DNA from: Chloroflexia bacterium
GTDB lineage: Bacteria > Chloroflexota > Chloroflexia > Thermomicrobiales > UBA6265
Length of the DNA: 10,146 nucleotides
Direction: 5' to 3'
NCBI GenBank assembly: GCA_013698285.1
Contig: JACCVE010000383.1
Coordinates: forward strand, 1-10,146
Numbering within the stretch: position 1 is the first letter of the stretch; each line of letters starts with the position of its first letter. The notes under the pieces were generated by a model. It was not told the origin of the DNA, did no database searches, and was given only the letters and a program-made list of their open reading frames with translations. Below, one piece after another: positions 1-5,844 of this stretch. Made by a program: the position numbers and the translations under genes.

Positions 1-28
1 CGCCCACCCCGGAGATCCGGGGCGGGCG
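1..28 (-). terminator. GC-rich hairpin, possible terminator after the zinc peptidase gene
   Basis: Positions 1-12 and 17-28 form a 12-bp stem around a 4-nt loop. The only imperfect pair (positions 6 and 23) is an A-C mismatch on the plus strand but a G-U wobble on the minus strand, so the structure is best as a minus-strand RNA. It lies about 56 bp past the stop codon of the minus-strand peptidase gene. Any T-tract would fall outside the window, so intrinsic termination cannot be confirmed. Confidence 0.45.
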
Positions 29-49
29 TTCACACGTGTCATCATTGGC

Positions 50-62
50 GACCCTAAGGGTC
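50..62. repeat. 13-bp palindrome downstream of the zinc peptidase stop
   Basis: GACCCTAAGGGTC is a perfect inverted repeat around a central A (6-bp arms). It sits 21 bp past the peptidase stop, between that stop and the larger hairpin at 1-28. It may be a second element of the 3' end or a protein-binding palindrome. No T-run follows it. Confidence 0.3.
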
Positions 63-83
63 CTGGTCCGGCGGGGGTGATGC

Positions 84-773
84 CTAGTCGCTGCGACGCA
101 TGCCGGAAACGACCATCACCCAGTAGAGCAGGGTCAGCAGCGAGGCGGCGAACCCGGCGATGTAGGTCCAAGCGGCGGCGTCGAGGACCTTGGCGACACC
201 CTTGCCCTCTTCCATGTCGACCATGCCCATGTTGCGCAGGGCCTCCTTGGCCCGGCGGGTGGCATCGAACTCGACCGGCAGGGTGATCAGGGCGAAGAGG
301 GTCGCCAGGCCGAACAGGGCCACGCCAGCCCAGGCCAGGCCGACGATGTTCATGAACACGCCGGCGATCAGGACCAGGTACCCGAGGTTGGAGCCGATGT
401 TGACGGCCGGCACGATGGCGGTCCGGACCTGGAGCGGGGCGTAGGCCTTGGCGTGCTGGATGGCGTGGCCGGCCTCGTGGGCGGCGATGCCGATCGCGGC
501 GACGGACGGGACCCCGTAGACGCCCTGGGACAGGCGCAGGACCCGGGCGCGGGGGTCGTAGTGGTCCGACAGCTCACCGGGGATCGCCTCGATGGCGACG
601 TTCATCAGGCCCTGGCTATCCAGCATCTGCCGGGCCGCCTGGGCACCGGTGATCCGCTGCATGTTCTGGACCTTGCTGAACTTGGCGTAGTTGCCCTTGA
701 CCTTGTTCTGGGCCCACAGCATCAGGACGATGCCCGGGATCATGAACACGAAATACAGGGGGTCGAAGATCAT
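84..773 (-). CDS. YugP-type membrane zinc metallopeptidase
   Basis: The 229-residue protein has the layout of the neutral zinc metallopeptidase family typified by Bacillus YugP (Zn_peptidase_2). An N-terminal membrane segment (about residues 3-20) precedes a soluble stretch with the zinc-binding HEAGH motif at 99-103, where the two His bind zinc and Glu 100 is catalytic. Hydrophobic segments follow near 125-143, 146-166 and 203-222. The segment around residues 165-175 (LPVEFDATRRAK) is characteristic of the family, and its Glu is the likely third zinc ligand. It is expected to cleave protein or peptide at the membrane; no substrate is known from the family. The ATG at 773 is chosen because AAAGGA lies 9 nt upstream. 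It diverges from the prenyl synthase gene. The length is normal for the family and nothing looks broken. Confidence 0.93.
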   Translation of the reverse strand: MIFDPLYFVFMIPGIVLMLWAQNKVKGNYAKFSKVQNMQRITGAQAARQMLDSQGLMNVAIEAIPGELSDHYDPRARVLRLSQGVYGVPSVAAIGIAAHEAGHAIQHAKAYAPLQVRTAIVPAVNIGSNLGYLVLIAGVFMNIVGLAWAGVALFGLATLFALITLPVEFDATRRAKEALRNMGMVDMEEGKGVAKVLDAAAWTYIAGFAASLLTLLYWVMVVSGMRRSD

Positions 774-880
774 CTGGTTCCGTCCTTTACAGGCCCACCG
801 GTCCGCGACGCGTCCCGGTCACCTCGACCGGTCCGACGAACCGTCTCGCCGCGGCGCACCATCGCGCCATCGACGCATCT

Positions 881-886
881 ATTTTA
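881..886 (-). promoter_or_regulatory. Possible -10 element for the zinc peptidase gene
   Basis: TAAAAT on the minus strand matches the sigma-70 -10 consensus at five of six positions and is the only AT-rich hexamer in the spacer. It lies about 108 bp upstream of the peptidase ATG. No recognisable -35 is found at the usual distance, so this is a weak call. Confidence 0.25.
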
Positions 887-1214
887 CGCTATTCTCGTGC
901 CCCTCGTGGGGCGATCCGAGCATCGCGGCAGGTCCATCGGCGCCCGGAACGAGGTCCGAACGGACCCGCGGCTACCGAATCGTCATGCCGGGGCGCCTGG
1001 CACGGTAGTCTGCCGGGCTGCTCCGGCCATCGAGGGCACGCGTGGTGCTGTCTCCCGGGGTGTGCCCGGAACGTGATGAGACGGGACGCCGGTGCCCCTC
1101 CTGGCCCGACACGGCGGTCGGTCCGGAGGCCGCCGGGACCGTGCTGGGTCCGCGCCGGCGTCGCTCCCTGGCGAGGTGGGGTACCCGTCGTCGTGGGGTC
1201 GCCGGTGGGTGAGT

Positions 1215-1224
1215 GGGAAGGAAG
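1215..1224 (+). promoter_or_regulatory. Ribosome binding site that sets the prenyl synthase start
   Basis: GGGAAGGAAG contains AAGGA ending 9 nt before the ATG at 1232. No comparable site precedes the upstream in-frame starts near 1073, so it selects the shorter 371-residue protein. Confidence 0.7.
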
Positions 1225-1231
1225 TCCGTCG

Positions 1232-2347
1232 ATGGTCACGTCGCCACGCCCGGTCCAGATCGACATCGAGGAGGGCGTCCCCCTGGTCAGCCCAGGGGCC
1301 AATCGAGAGGGGGACCGGGTCGACGAGGCAATCCGGCCCTACCTTGACCTGGCGATCGCCGCCCTCGATGGGCAGGACCCGATGCTGGCCGGGATGGTCC
1401 GCTACCACCTTGGCCTGGCAGGCGAGGCCTTCGACCCCCTCCCCCGGGATCAGGCCGTCCGGGCCCAAGGCAAGCGCCTACGACCCCGGGTCGCCCTGCT
1501 CTGCTGCGAGGCCGTGGGCGGGGACGCGAGCCGGGCCGCCCCCCTGGCGGCGGCCCTGGAAATGCTCCACAACTTCACCCTGATCCACGACGATATCCAG
1601 GACCAGAGCGCCCAGCGCCGCCACCGCCCCACGGTCTGGGCGATCTGGGGGGCCGCGCAGGCCATCAACGCGGGGGACGCCCTCTTCGCCGCCGCCCACC
1701 TTCCCCTGTACCGCCTACCGGAGGCCGGCGTCCCGCTGGACCTGACGATGCGGCTGGTGGAGGGCTTCGACCGGATGACGATCGAGATCGTCCGGGGCCA
1801 GGTGCTGGACCTGAGCTTCGAGGGGGGTGCCGCCGTCTCCCCGGACGACTACCTGACGATGATCGACGGTAAGACGGCGGCGATCGTCCGCTACGCCGCC
1901 TGGGCCGGGGCCCTGCTGGGCGGGGCGTCCGGGGAGACGGCCGACCGGCTGGCCACCTTTGGCCAGGCGCTGGGGGTCGGGTTCCAGATCCGCGACGACC
2001 TGCTGGGCATCTGGGGCGCCCCGGCCGAGACGGGAAAACCGGCCGCCGACGACCTCCGTCGCCGCAAGCAGAGCCTGCCGGTCGTCCTCCTCCGCACTGA
2101 TGGGGACGCCATCGCCCGCGACGAGGTGACGCGCTGGTACGGCGAGGCGGGGATCGACGAGGCCGGCGTCGGGCGGATGCTGGACCTCTTCGCCGCCGCG
2201 GGGGTCCGTGCCACCGTCGAGGCCCACATCGCCCTGCTCCATGACCGGGCCCAGGCCGCCCTCCTGGCCGCCCTGCCCGAGGCGGCCACCCCCGCCCGCG
2301 ATGTCCTGATGGCCTACACCGAAACGCTGGCGCACCGGGTCGAATAG
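1232..2347 (+). CDS. Polyprenyl diphosphate synthase (trans-isoprenyl diphosphate synthase family)
   Basis: This enzyme condenses allylic diphosphates with isopentenyl diphosphate to build linear prenyl chains for quinones, carotenoids or membrane lipids. Family motifs appear in order in the 371-residue protein: GKRLRP near 80-85, the first aspartate-rich motif DDIQD at 120-124, RGQVLDLSFE near 188-197, a KT pair at 214-215, and FQIRDD with the second aspartate pair at 255-256. The second motif reads DDLLGIWG rather than DDxxD. That form is familiar from actinobacterial IdsA-like synthases (VTGKP-type sequence follows, here ETGKP), so it is not a sign of inactivity. The first motif lacks the two-residue insertion of bacterial farnesyl synthases, which favours C20 or longer products, but chain length cannot be fixed from sequence. 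The ATG at 1232 is chosen for its ribosome binding site; the frame is open to 1073. It converges on the minus-strand block. Confidence 0.92.
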   Translation: MVTSPRPVQIDIEEGVPLVSPGANREGDRVDEAIRPYLDLAIAALDGQDPMLAGMVRYHLGLAGEAFDPLPRDQAVRAQGKRLRPRVALLCCEAVGGDASRAAPLAAALEMLHNFTLIHDDIQDQSAQRRHRPTVWAIWGAAQAINAGDALFAAAHLPLYRLPEAGVPLDLTMRLVEGFDRMTIEIVRGQVLDLSFEGGAAVSPDDYLTMIDGKTAAIVRYAAWAGALLGGASGETADRLATFGQALGVGFQIRDDLLGIWGAPAETGKPAADDLRRRKQSLPVVLLRTDGDAIARDEVTRWYGEAGIDEAGVGRMLDLFAAAGVRATVEAHIALLHDRAQAALLAALPEAATPARDVLMAYTETLAHRVE

Positions 2348-2358
2348 ATCCTCGCACA

Positions 2359-2375
2359 ACCTCACCCAGTGAGGT
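2359..2375 (+). terminator. Short hairpin after the prenyl synthase stop
   Basis: ACCTCAC and GTGAGGT form a perfect 7-bp stem with a 3-nt loop, 11 bp past the stop at 2347. No T-run follows, so it is a weak or factor-assisted terminator at best. Confidence 0.35.
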
Positions 2376-2471
2376 CCATGTGATTCGTATTCCCGGGGAT
2401 CCTCTCTCCGTCTTGGCTGGCGGGTGACGAGCCCGGGGTACTCTTTTGCCTCCGGCGCATGGCGATCCTCG

Positions 2472-2497
2472 CGACGGTCGGCGCTTCCTCACCGTCG
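2472..2497 (-). terminator. GC-rich hairpin at the end of the minus-strand block
   Basis: CGACGGT (2472-2478) and ACCGTCG (2491-2497) form a perfect 7-bp stem around a 12-nt loop. It begins 10 bp past the stop of the 56-aa ORF (2508), in a convergent intergenic region where a terminator is expected. There is no T-tract. A TTTT run at 2444-2447 lies on the plus strand and follows only a poor stem. Confidence 0.35.
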
Positions 2498-2507
2498 GTC
2501 CGACCGG

Positions 2508-2678
2508 TTAGCGTGGGTTGATCTCGCCACTGTCCAGGGCGACCTCGACGGGGTGGCCGGCGGCGATGCGCTCGGGCGTGTGGACCGGCACCACATAGAG
2601 AGGTGGACGTGATCTCAAGGCATTGGGATCGCCGTCGGGGTTTCCGCTACGCTGGGAAGGGTGGTCCGGGTTATCCAC
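2508..2678 (-). CDS. 56-aa hypothetical protein overlapping the formyltransferase-like gene
   Basis: I do not recognise this small protein. The frame opens with GTG at 2678, inside the last codons of the formyltransferase-like gene (stop 2671-2673), giving an 8-nt overlap typical of translational coupling. GGAGGTGA lies directly upstream, though the 3-nt spacing after GGAGG is short. The N-terminal third is hydrophilic (Asp, Asn, Pro, Gly, Arg). The C-terminal half, from about residue 27 (PLYVVPVHTPERIAAGHPV), has a balanced composition and almost only G or C at third codon positions, as in real genes here. A hairpin follows the stop by 10 bp. Internal starts are possible (TTG at 2618, GTG at 2594). 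It could instead be a chance open frame or the tail of a decayed gene. Confidence 0.42.
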   Translation of the reverse strand: MDNPDHPSQRSGNPDGDPNALRSRPPLYVVPVHTPERIAAGHPVEVALDSGEINPR

Positions 2679-3594
2679 TCACCTCCGCCCGATCCCACAC
2701 CACCACCTCGATCGGCCCGTCCCCGCATTGGACGACCACTCGCTCCCCGTCCCGGCACAGGGCCGTGCCCGGGGGCACGTCTCCCGGGACGGTCGCGCTG
2801 GTTGGCAGCAACCGGGTCCGGGTGATCAGGAGCGGTTCGCCGTCCACCTCGCCCCAGGCACCCTTCGGGATATCGCGGGTGCCGGTCCAGCTCCGGACCT
2901 GGGCGTGGACCGTCCGCGCCGGAGTGGTCCAGTCGATCCTTCGCCAGGCATCCTCGAACAGCCCCGCGTAGGTCGCCCCGGTTTCGTCCTGCGGGTCGCC
3001 CGGGTCACCCGCCGCCACGCGGTCGAGCGCCTGCCCCAAGAGGCCGGGCAGCACGGGACCGAACTTCGCGACGAGCGAATCGATGTCGTCCCCGTCGTCG
3101 ATCGGGATGCGGGCTTGGGCCAGGATCGCCCCGGTGTCGAACTCGGGGGAGATGCGGTGGATGGTGAAGCCGGTCTCCCGGTCGCCGTTCCGAAAGGCCC
3201 ACTCGATGGCGGCCGGGCCCCGGTACTTGGGCAGGAGGGCGGGATGCAGGTTGATCGCCCCGAGCCGGGGCAGGGCCAGCACCTCCGGGGGGATGCGCCA
3301 GGGCATCCCGCCACAGATGATCAGGTCCGGCCGCAGCGGGGCCAGCATCGCCGCCCACCGGTCGGGGTGGTTGGAGACGATGACATCGATGCCGGGGGGA
3401 ACGGCCGCCACCACGCCGAGGTAACTGGCGCTGCGCCGTCGCTTGGGACCGGGCGATGTGAGGACGCCGGCGACGCGGTGGCCCAATGGCCGCAGCACCG
3501 CGTCCACGAGGGAGTAGATCCGCCCGCCCGGGATGTTGGTCAAGACCACCACCCGCCATGCCCCGGACCCCGTGGCCGGTCGCCCGTCGTCCAC
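2671..3594 (-). CDS. Formyltransferase family protein, Fmt-like (copy A, apparently intact)
   Basis: The 307-residue protein has the two-domain layout of methionyl-tRNA formyltransferase, close to the usual 310-315 residues. The N-terminal domain carries the formyltransferase signature: Asn 115 and His 117 in NLHPALLP, KYRG after it, and Asp 153 in FDTG. Together these form the N-H-D catalytic set of enzymes using 10-formyltetrahydrofolate. Near residues 206-225, ATYAGLF followed by RRIDWTTPARTVHAQVRSW matches the Fmt C-terminal domain. The first strand reads WRVVVLTNIPGG rather than the usual GTPEFA-type start, and no other translation-initiation gene is nearby. I therefore call it Fmt-like; a specialised substrate such as an amino sugar or a small amine is possible. 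The GTG at 3594 is chosen over the ATG at 3669 because GAGGGAG stands 7 nt upstream and because it places 12 residues before the conserved Trp, exactly as in copy B. Confidence 0.85.
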   Translation of the reverse strand: MDDGRPATGSGAWRVVVLTNIPGGRIYSLVDAVLRPLGHRVAGVLTSPGPKRRRSASYLGVVAAVPPGIDVIVSNHPDRWAAMLAPLRPDLIICGGMPWRIPPEVLALPRLGAINLHPALLPKYRGPAAIEWAFRNGDRETGFTIHRISPEFDTGAILAQARIPIDDGDDIDSLVAKFGPVLPGLLGQALDRVAAGDPGDPQDETGATYAGLFEDAWRRIDWTTPARTVHAQVRSWTGTRDIPKGAWGEVDGEPLLITRTRLLPTSATVPGDVPPGTALCRDGERVVVQCGDGPIEVVVWDRAEVSG

Positions 3595-3601
3595 CGTGCC
3601 G

Positions 3602-3608
3602 CTCCCTC
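3602..3608 (-). promoter_or_regulatory. Ribosome binding site that sets the GTG start of copy A
   Basis: GAGGGAG on the minus strand, 7 nt before GTG at 3594. It supports this start over an ATG 75 nt further upstream. Confidence 0.65.
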
Positions 3609-3709
3609 GCTGGCTCTCGTCCGCGCAGCCTCCCCATACTCTATCAGCCCGCGACGCCAACCACCGCACCCGGCAGGGGCATCAACGGTCCACGTCGCCG
3701 CACGGCGTC

Positions 3710-3747
3710 AGCGCCACGGCCGGTTCGGATCGGTCCGGGGCGGCGCT
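3710..3747 (-). other. Interrupted GC-rich stem between the two formyltransferase-like genes
   Basis: AGCGCC (3710-3715) pairs with GGCGCT (3742-3747), and CCGG pairs with CCGG inside it, separated by a small internal loop. It lies 16 bp past the stop of copy B in the 168-bp gap. It could weaken read-through from B to A or stabilise an RNA end. No T-run is present. Confidence 0.25.
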
Positions 3748-3762
3748 CACTCCCGGACGAAG

Positions 3763-4662
3763 TCAGGCCACGAATCCCAATGACCCATCCCCGCACCGGA
3801 CCACCAGTCCTCCCCTGTCCCGGCGGGAAGCGTCCCCCGGCATGGCGCTCGCCGTGCCATCCGGCCCGTCGCGATGCGGCGGGTGTGTCAGTATGTCCAG
3901 GAGCGACCCCTCGTTGGACGCTCCCAACCCGCCCTCTGGGTCGTCGGGGACGCCGGTCCAACTCCGGATCTGGTCGTGGGGCATCCGAGCTGGCCTGGCC
4001 CAGTCGATCGTTCGCCAGGAGTCTCCGGGGCGATCCGCGCAGTTCGCTCCGGCGCCATCCTGGGGCTCGCCCCGATGGTCCCGCGCCACGCGGGCGATCG
4101 CGTGTCCCAGCAGCCCCGGCAGCACGGGGCCAACCGTCGCTTGGAGGAGGTCGTTGCCATCGTCGCCGAACAGGGGCCGCGTCTGGCGTGGGTCCGGCCC
4201 GGAAGCGATGTCCGCGACGATGTGGTGGACGGTGAACGCGACCTCCGGATCCTCGCTCCGGACGACCCAATCGATCGCGGCCGGGTCCCGGTCGCTGGGG
4301 AGGGAGGCGGGATGCAGGTAGACCACCCCCAGCCGGGGCAACGCCAGCACCTCCGCCGGGATCCGCCACGGCATCTCCCCGCAGATGATGAGGTCCGGCC
4401 GCAGCGGTGCCACCATCTCTCCCCACCGCGACGGGTGGTTGGAGACGATGACGTCGACACCGGGCGGCATGGCCGCCACCACGTCGAGGTAGCCCGTACA
4501 GCGCCGTCGCAGGGGGCCCGGCGAGGTGAGGACTCCCACCACGCGGTGACCCAGCGGGCGGAGGACCGCGTCGACCAGGGTGTAGATGAGTCCACCCGGA
4601 CTGTTGGTCAGAATCACGACCCGCCACGCCTCTGTTGCCGAGATCGATCGTCCGTGACCCAT
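3763..4662 (-). CDS. Formyltransferase-like paralog lacking catalytic residues (copy B)
   Basis: This 299-residue protein is a tandem paralog of copy A, transcribed just before it with a 168-bp gap. By hand alignment about 82 of 100 residues are identical from Trp 13 to Gly 112, then similarity falls sharply. The catalytic Asn 115 is Tyr (VYLHP), the FDTG Asp 153 is Ala (IASG), and LLPKYRG is SLPSDRD; only His 117 remains of the active set. The C-terminal domain is still traceable at IDWARPARMPHDQIRSWTG (near residues 211-229) but shorter. Formyl transfer by the known mechanism is therefore unlikely. The frame is uninterrupted and has an excellent ribosome binding site (GGAGGT, 6 nt before ATG 4662; a GTG directly precedes this ATG). 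It may be a pseudoenzyme partnering with copy A, or a duplicate in early decay. Confidence 0.8.
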   Translation of the reverse strand: MGHGRSISATEAWRVVILTNSPGGLIYTLVDAVLRPLGHRVVGVLTSPGPLRRRCTGYLDVVAAMPPGVDVIVSNHPSRWGEMVAPLRPDLIICGEMPWRIPAEVLALPRLGVVYLHPASLPSDRDPAAIDWVVRSEDPEVAFTVHHIVADIASGPDPRQTRPLFGDDGNDLLQATVGPVLPGLLGHAIARVARDHRGEPQDGAGANCADRPGDSWRTIDWARPARMPHDQIRSWTGVPDDPEGGLGASNEGSLLDILTHPPHRDGPDGTASAMPGDASRRDRGGLVVRCGDGSLGFVA

Positions 4663-4668
4663 CACGCT

Positions 4669-4674
4669 ACCTCC
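4669..4674 (-). promoter_or_regulatory. Strong ribosome binding site of copy B
   Basis: GGAGGT on the minus strand, 6 nt before ATG 4662, within a locally AT-richer stretch (AGTTTTGG upstream). A well-kept site argues that copy B is still translated. Confidence 0.7.
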
Positions 4675-4891
4675 AAAACTCGCTCTCGTCCGCTCATGGA
4701 TCCCCGCGTCCCATCGACCTACGGCGGTCTACCGCTCCGAATCATGGGCGCCACGGCCAGCGCGATCCTCGATAACGGTGCGAGGCGACGCGTACGTGGC
4801 CGTGGGGAATCGCCGGTCTCCTCGTACCAGCCTCGTTGACGGGTGATCAGCCCGGTCCCCGTCGATGTCCCTCGCCAGATGGCCGCACCCA

Positions 4892-4917
4892 GCGTCGCCC
4901 CTCGTTCATGGCGACGC
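4892..4917 (-). terminator. GC-rich hairpin after the 138-aa gene
   Basis: GCGTCGCC (4892-4899) and GGCGACGC (4910-4917) form a perfect 8-bp stem with a 10-nt loop, starting 7 bp past the stop at 4925. No T-tract. It marks a likely 3' end, so copy B, whose start is 230 bp further on, may have its own promoter. I find no clear -10/-35 pair in 4663-4891. Confidence 0.4.
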
Positions 4918-4924
4918 CGGCAGA

Positions 4925-5341
4925 TCATCGCGCCCCGCCGGCCGGCACGGGAGCCAGAGCCGGGGAGAGGACGCTCGCGTCGGCGGCGAAGATCAACTGG
5001 ATCGCGAGCTCGGTCGCCGGGCACGCGCGCTCCAGCGCGGCGCACACCGTCCGGAATGCGGCGTCGGGGACGACGCCGGTGAGCCAGGCGGTCTCGCTCC
5101 AATACTCGTCGGCCAGGGCACGGGCGACCCGCTCGAGATGGGCCGCGTTCGGCTGATCGGCGAACCGCCAATCCTGGTCACCACAGGCTCGATCGATGAG
5201 TGCGAGGGTTCGGTACGGGGGCATGGCCATGATCCATTCGTCGGGTCCCGGCCGCCGGGTCTCGTGACGCGTCGCGTCATCGAGTGCGCGACCGGGCTCC
5301 CTCCACACACCGAGGACGGCCTCCAGGACGACAGGGTCCAA
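4925..5341 (-). CDS. 138-aa hypothetical protein
   Basis: I do not recognise a family. The protein is soluble in character, with no signal peptide or membrane segment. Its composition is balanced (Trp, Tyr, Phe, Asp and Glu well represented) and third codon positions are mostly G or C, unlike the arginine/proline-rich frames opposite it. The middle and C-terminal parts look helical (HLERVARALADEYW near 83-96; AAFRTVCAALERACP after it). The start is uncertain. A stop in this frame at 5363-5365 leaves only TTG 5341, an ATT at 5350 or later codons such as GTG 5308 as starts. TTG 5341 lies 4 nt after the TGA of the preceding 87-aa gene, which would suit translational coupling. A GC-rich hairpin follows the stop by 7 bp. 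Confidence 0.6.
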   Translation of the reverse strand: MDPVVLEAVLGVWREPGRALDDATRHETRRPGPDEWIMAMPPYRTLALIDRACGDQDWRFADQPNAAHLERVARALADEYWSETAWLTGVVPDAAFRTVCAALERACPATELAIQLIFAADASVLSPALAPVPAGGAR

Positions 5342-5345
5342 CTCG

Positions 5346-5609
5346 TCAATGCACCGTGCCGGTCACGGCCTCGGTCGCCCTGGGCAGGGGGGGCGTCCCG
5401 ATCGTCCGGCCAGGGGACATGGTCGGGGCTGGCTCGACCGTCAAGATCTCGACGAGCCACATCCGGAGCCTGACGACCCGGCCCGGTCGCGTCGGGATTT
5501 CTGGGAGGACGGAGGCGCGGGCCAGACGCTCCGCCCGGACATCAAACGCCTGATGCCGACGGCGCGTCTCATTCAGGACGTAGTCTTCTTGGGCGAGCAT
5601 GGGCAACAT
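5346..5609 (-). CDS. 87-aa hypothetical protein
   Basis: I do not recognise a named family. The ATG at 5609 is chosen because GAGGAG stands 9 nt upstream; the frame is open 32 codons further but without a site. Residues 1-32 (MLPMLAQEDYVLNETRRRHQ onward to RAERLARA) form a charged, probably helical segment. A short hydrophobic run follows (LRMWLVEILTV, about residues 50-60), then a Pro/Thr/Gly-rich tail. The pattern of a charged N-terminal helix followed by Arg-rich and then hydrophobic sequence is loosely like many small unnamed proteins of high-GC bacteria. It is the first ORF after the TATAC repeat region and the 138-aa gene follows within 4 nt, so it would head any transcript starting in that gap. 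Confidence 0.6.
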   Translation of the reverse strand: MLPMLAQEDYVLNETRRRHQAFDVRAERLARASVLPEIPTRPGRVVRLRMWLVEILTVEPAPTMSPGRTIGTPPLPRATEAVTGTVH

Positions 5610-5618
5610 CGGGTATTT

Positions 5619-5624
5619 CTCCTC
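5619..5624 (-). promoter_or_regulatory. Ribosome binding site of the 87-aa gene
   Basis: GAGGAG on the minus strand, 9 nt before ATG 5609. It selects this start over an upstream in-frame one at 5705. Confidence 0.65.
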
Positions 5625-5746
5625 GTGACCGATCAACGGTGCCGGTGTGCCGACTGGGACGGACGAGCACAATCCCATGATGCGCTCGGGGCGCCCCGGG
5701 AACATCGGTCAACTTCCCTATTTGGCTGGTCACGATCGAGCGGGTG

Positions 5747-5826
5747 GTACCTAGGGACTACCTATACGGATGCCGCCGGCACCTATACCGGCCCACTACG
5801 TATACGGGTGTCGTTCTACGGGTACC
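5747..5826 (-). repeat. Imperfect direct repeats centred on TATAC upstream of the 87-aa gene
   Basis: On the minus strand three related 12-bp words occur: CCGTATAGGTAG, CCGGTATAGGTG and CCGTATACGTAG. Their plus-strand TATAC cores start at 5763, 5784 and 5801, giving spacings of 21 and 17 bp. A weaker fourth word (CCCGTAGAACG) lies at about 5812-5822, and GGTACC flanks the array at both ends. CGTATACG (5799-5806) is itself a perfect palindrome. The cluster sits between the regulator stop (5845) and the 87-aa gene. It is compatible with tandem binding sites for a DNA-binding protein, or with overlapping -10-like sequences. The regulator next door is one candidate, but the sequence does not show that it binds here. 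Confidence 0.55.
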
Positions 5827-5844
5827 GTTTGACCTGGACCGTCG

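Larger units (their letters stand above)
774..1231. other. Intergenic region between divergent peptidase and prenyl synthase genes
   Basis: This 458-bp stretch must hold the promoters of both divergent genes. The only AT-rich patch is at about 879-895. Read on the minus strand, it includes TAAAAT (881-886), a plausible -10 for the peptidase gene, but no convincing -35 stands 16-18 bp above it. I see no clear promoter for the prenyl synthase. Open frames across the region are arginine/proline-rich and have no recognisable family, so I treat it as non-coding. The frame upstream of the prenyl synthase ATG stays open back to 1073, but I attach no function to that extension. Confidence 0.6.

Noticed and set aside
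999..1016. Sigma-54-like TGGCAC sequence upstream of the prenyl synthase
   Set aside because: The GG to GC spacing is 11 rather than the required 10 and the TTGC half is not matched.
453..1076. Plus-strand open frame of 207 codons opposite and beyond the zinc peptidase
   Set aside because: It is antisense to a clear HEAGH peptidase and its product is low-complexity with no motif; a GC-rich shadow frame.
1073..1231. 53-residue N-terminal extension of the prenyl synthase
   Set aside because: Arg/Pro/Gly-rich, no ribosome binding site at its start, while ATG 1232 has a good one.
1665..2492. 275-codon antisense frame over the prenyl synthase
   Set aside because: Mostly Arg/Pro/Gly/Ser; a shadow of the sense gene's codon bias.
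3595..3669. ATG start 25 codons upstream for copy A
   Set aside because: No ribosome binding site, and the paralog B start aligns exactly with GTG 3594.
5341..5348. The 87-aa and 138-aa ORFs as one frameshifted gene
   Set aside because: Each has its own gene-like composition, and the 4-nt junction fits coupled translation. It cannot be fully excluded without homologs, so it is kept as a check under the findings.
4865..5473. 202-codon plus-strand frame opposite the two small hypothetical genes
   Set aside because: Composition is less gene-like than the minus-strand frames and it has no recognisable motif.
5747..5826. CRISPR array
   Set aside because: Repeat words are only about 12 bp, imperfect and spaced by 5-9 bp, with no cas genes.
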